From: CALMFQ01 sp964495595
GTDB taxonomy: Bacteria; Pseudomonadota; Gammaproteobacteria; Burkholderiales; SCOH01
NCBI GenBank assembly: GCA_964495595.1
Contig: CAZBWH010000124.1
Span: forward strand, 1 to 5,270
Length of the DNA stretch: 5,270 nt
Direction of reading: 5' to 3'
The translations under genes were made by a program, and so were the position numbers. This document shows positions 4,552 to 5,270 of this stretch, piece by piece. The notes beneath the pieces were generated by a model that had not been told where the DNA came from, did no database searches, and worked only from the letters and a program-made list of their open reading frames with translations. The number at the start of each line of letters is the position of its first letter. Positions within the stretch are counted from its first letter, which is position 1.

Positions 4552-5001
4552 TTGAGCCATCCCCCTCAATCCGAATCCGGCCTTCCGCTGCTCTGGCCTG
4601 CTGCCATCCTGCTCGGCGGACTGGTCGTGACCGGAGGATTCTGGCTCACCCAACAGCTCTCGCTGGATCAGCAGCGGGAGGCCATGCGCGCACACCAGGC
4701 CGACTACCTGCGGGAAAGGCTGCAGACCCAGCTGGATGACTACACCGAGGTGCTGCGACAGACTGAAGCGCAACTGGCAGCCTCTCCTGCCATCAACCCG
4801 CTTTCCTTCCAGCGTGCGCTGGACCGGCTGCAGTTTTCCCGCCGACGGATCAGCATCGAGCAACTGGGTTACGCCCGCTTTGCCGGCAGCGGGAAGCCGG
4901 CTACCGAACGGCTGATCGTGGATTACCTGGGTACCCGGCATCATCCGCTGAAAGCCCCGGCCACCGATCTGCTCGCGCCAGCCGACAACCGTGCGATCCT
5001 G
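4552..5001 (+). CDS. Membrane sensor with CHASE-like domain, truncated at a junction
   Basis: The first ~150 residues from TTG 4552 look like the start of a membrane sensor: a polar N-terminus, one transmembrane helix at about 11-32 (LLWPAAILLGGLVVTGGFW), then an extracytoplasmic helical segment (DYLRERLQTQLDDYTEVLRQ) and a region resembling a CHASE ligand-binding domain, including NPLSFQRALDRL, then GYARF, VDYLGT and the NRAIL segment where CHASE proteins have a conserved N-R-x-x-L. A TGA at 4516-4518 closes the frame upstream and TTG is the first start candidate; no Shine-Dalgarno is evident. The frame stays open to 5244, but after about 5001 it is low-complexity, Arg/His/Gly-rich and does not look like protein. 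The second membrane helix and the output domain (GGDEF, EAL or histidine kinase are all possible) are missing, so the signalling output is unknown. Confidence 0.7.
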
Positions 5002-5014
5002 CAGCGGCAGCGGC
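5000..5014. other. Probable chimeric junction in a GCAGCG tandem
   Basis: The short run at 5001-5014 is GCAGCG repeated, plus GC. Before it, the CHASE frame (codons at 4552+3n) is sensible; after it, the frame at 4982+3n is. Both frames fit inside the tandem (Leu-Gln-Arg in one, Cys-Ser-Gly-Ser-Gly in the other), so the exact breakpoint is ambiguous over about 10 bases. This is what an assembly misjoin on a short shared repeat looks like; real recombination cannot be excluded. Confidence 0.65.
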
Positions 5015-5270
5015 CAGACCATCACCTGCAACACCGGCGACCTCGCGACGGGCTCCAGCATGACGGTGTCGGTGGCCGCGCTCGCGACCGCGCTGGGGCG
5101 GGCGTCGACCTCGGGCAGCGTCACCTCCGCGGCGTCGGATCCGCTGACACTGAACAACATGACGATGGCGGTGGTCGGCATCGGCAACGGCGTGGGCACC
5201 GGTACCAACTCGTTCGCCGCCAGGGTCGACTACCCGACCGGTAACGGCGGCCGCAGCATCGCGATGGGCG
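5000..5270 (+). CDS. Fragment of a surface protein: DUF11-like end, then FG-GAP/VCBS-like
   Basis: In the frame starting at TGC 5000 the sequence is open to the window end and incomplete at both sides; the same frame has a TGA at 4949-4951. It reads CSGSGQTITCNTGDL, then GSSMTVSVAAL, then SGSVTSAASDPLTLNN, the pattern of the last strands of a DUF11 (conserved repeat) domain, two cysteines included. It goes on with GNGVGTGTNSFAARVDYPTG and GGRSIAMG, like the start of an FG-GAP/VCBS beta-propeller repeat. Of 89 codons from 5003, 85 end in G or C, which marks it as the true coding frame. Such repeats occur in large secreted or surface-anchored adhesin-like proteins. It has no functional link to the preceding sensor and probably belongs to another locus or organism. 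Confidence 0.65.

Noticed and set aside
4515..4739. ATG at 4515 as an alternative start for the gene after bpt.
   Set aside because: It is in a different frame, gives no membrane segment and ends at 4739; the sensor frame needs a start after the TGA at 4516-4518.
4453..5208. Long minus-strand ORF of 251 codons opposite the sensor.
   Set aside because: It has no recognisable domain, spans the junction and runs opposite two well-supported frames; it is a GC-rich shadow.

Overview
The window looks like a betaproteobacterial chromosome segment. A Neisseriales/Chromobacteriaceae-type host is my best guess, from the divergent fur / bamE-dapB arrangement, the short BamE, the aat-bpt pair and the moderately high GC. 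This placement is inferred from gene content and protein style, not from a search. About the last 270 bases appear to come from a different gene and are probably a misjoin.

Layout. Minus strand, read from right to left: bamE (1888-2340, outer-membrane assembly lipoprotein) overlaps dapB (1091-1891, lysine/peptidoglycan precursor synthesis) by 4 nt, and a good hairpin-plus-T-tract terminator follows at 1031-1063. Next comes an independent two-gene peroxide-response operon: a thiol glutathione peroxidase-family gene (474-956) overlapping by 4 nt an OhrR/MarR-type thiol-switch repressor (52-477). Its promoter region carries a perfect 15-bp palindrome of the known OhrR-operator type and a second, overlapping 21-bp near-palindrome. 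Bases 1-51 show only a weak hairpin (see rejected list).

Plus strand, diverging from bamE: fur (2447-2872), then aat (2879-3598, TTG start 6 nt after the fur stop). A 143-nt gap with possible RNA structure and a 26-codon small ORF separates aat from bpt (3742-4470). Aat and Bpt are the two bacterial N-degron transferases: Aat puts Leu/Phe on N-terminal Arg/Lys, and Bpt puts Leu on N-terminal Asp/Glu. Together they feed ClpS/ClpAP. A TTG-started membrane sensor with a CHASE-like extracytoplasmic domain begins at 4552.

At about 5000-5014, inside a short GCAGCG tandem, the sensor's reading frame loses sense. A different frame opens with strong third-position GC bias and reads as the end of a DUF11-like surface domain followed by an FG-GAP/VCBS-like segment, running off the window. 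The sensor is therefore truncated here, and whatever lies past about 5000 should not be assigned to this locus without read-level evidence.

The most interesting native feature is the gpx-ohrR operon: a 2-Cys OhrR-type repressor whose cysteine and tyrosine spacing matches the well-studied Xanthomonas protein, paired with a peroxidase of the glutathione peroxidase fold instead of the usual Ohr. I see no mobile element, CRISPR array, tRNA or rRNA.
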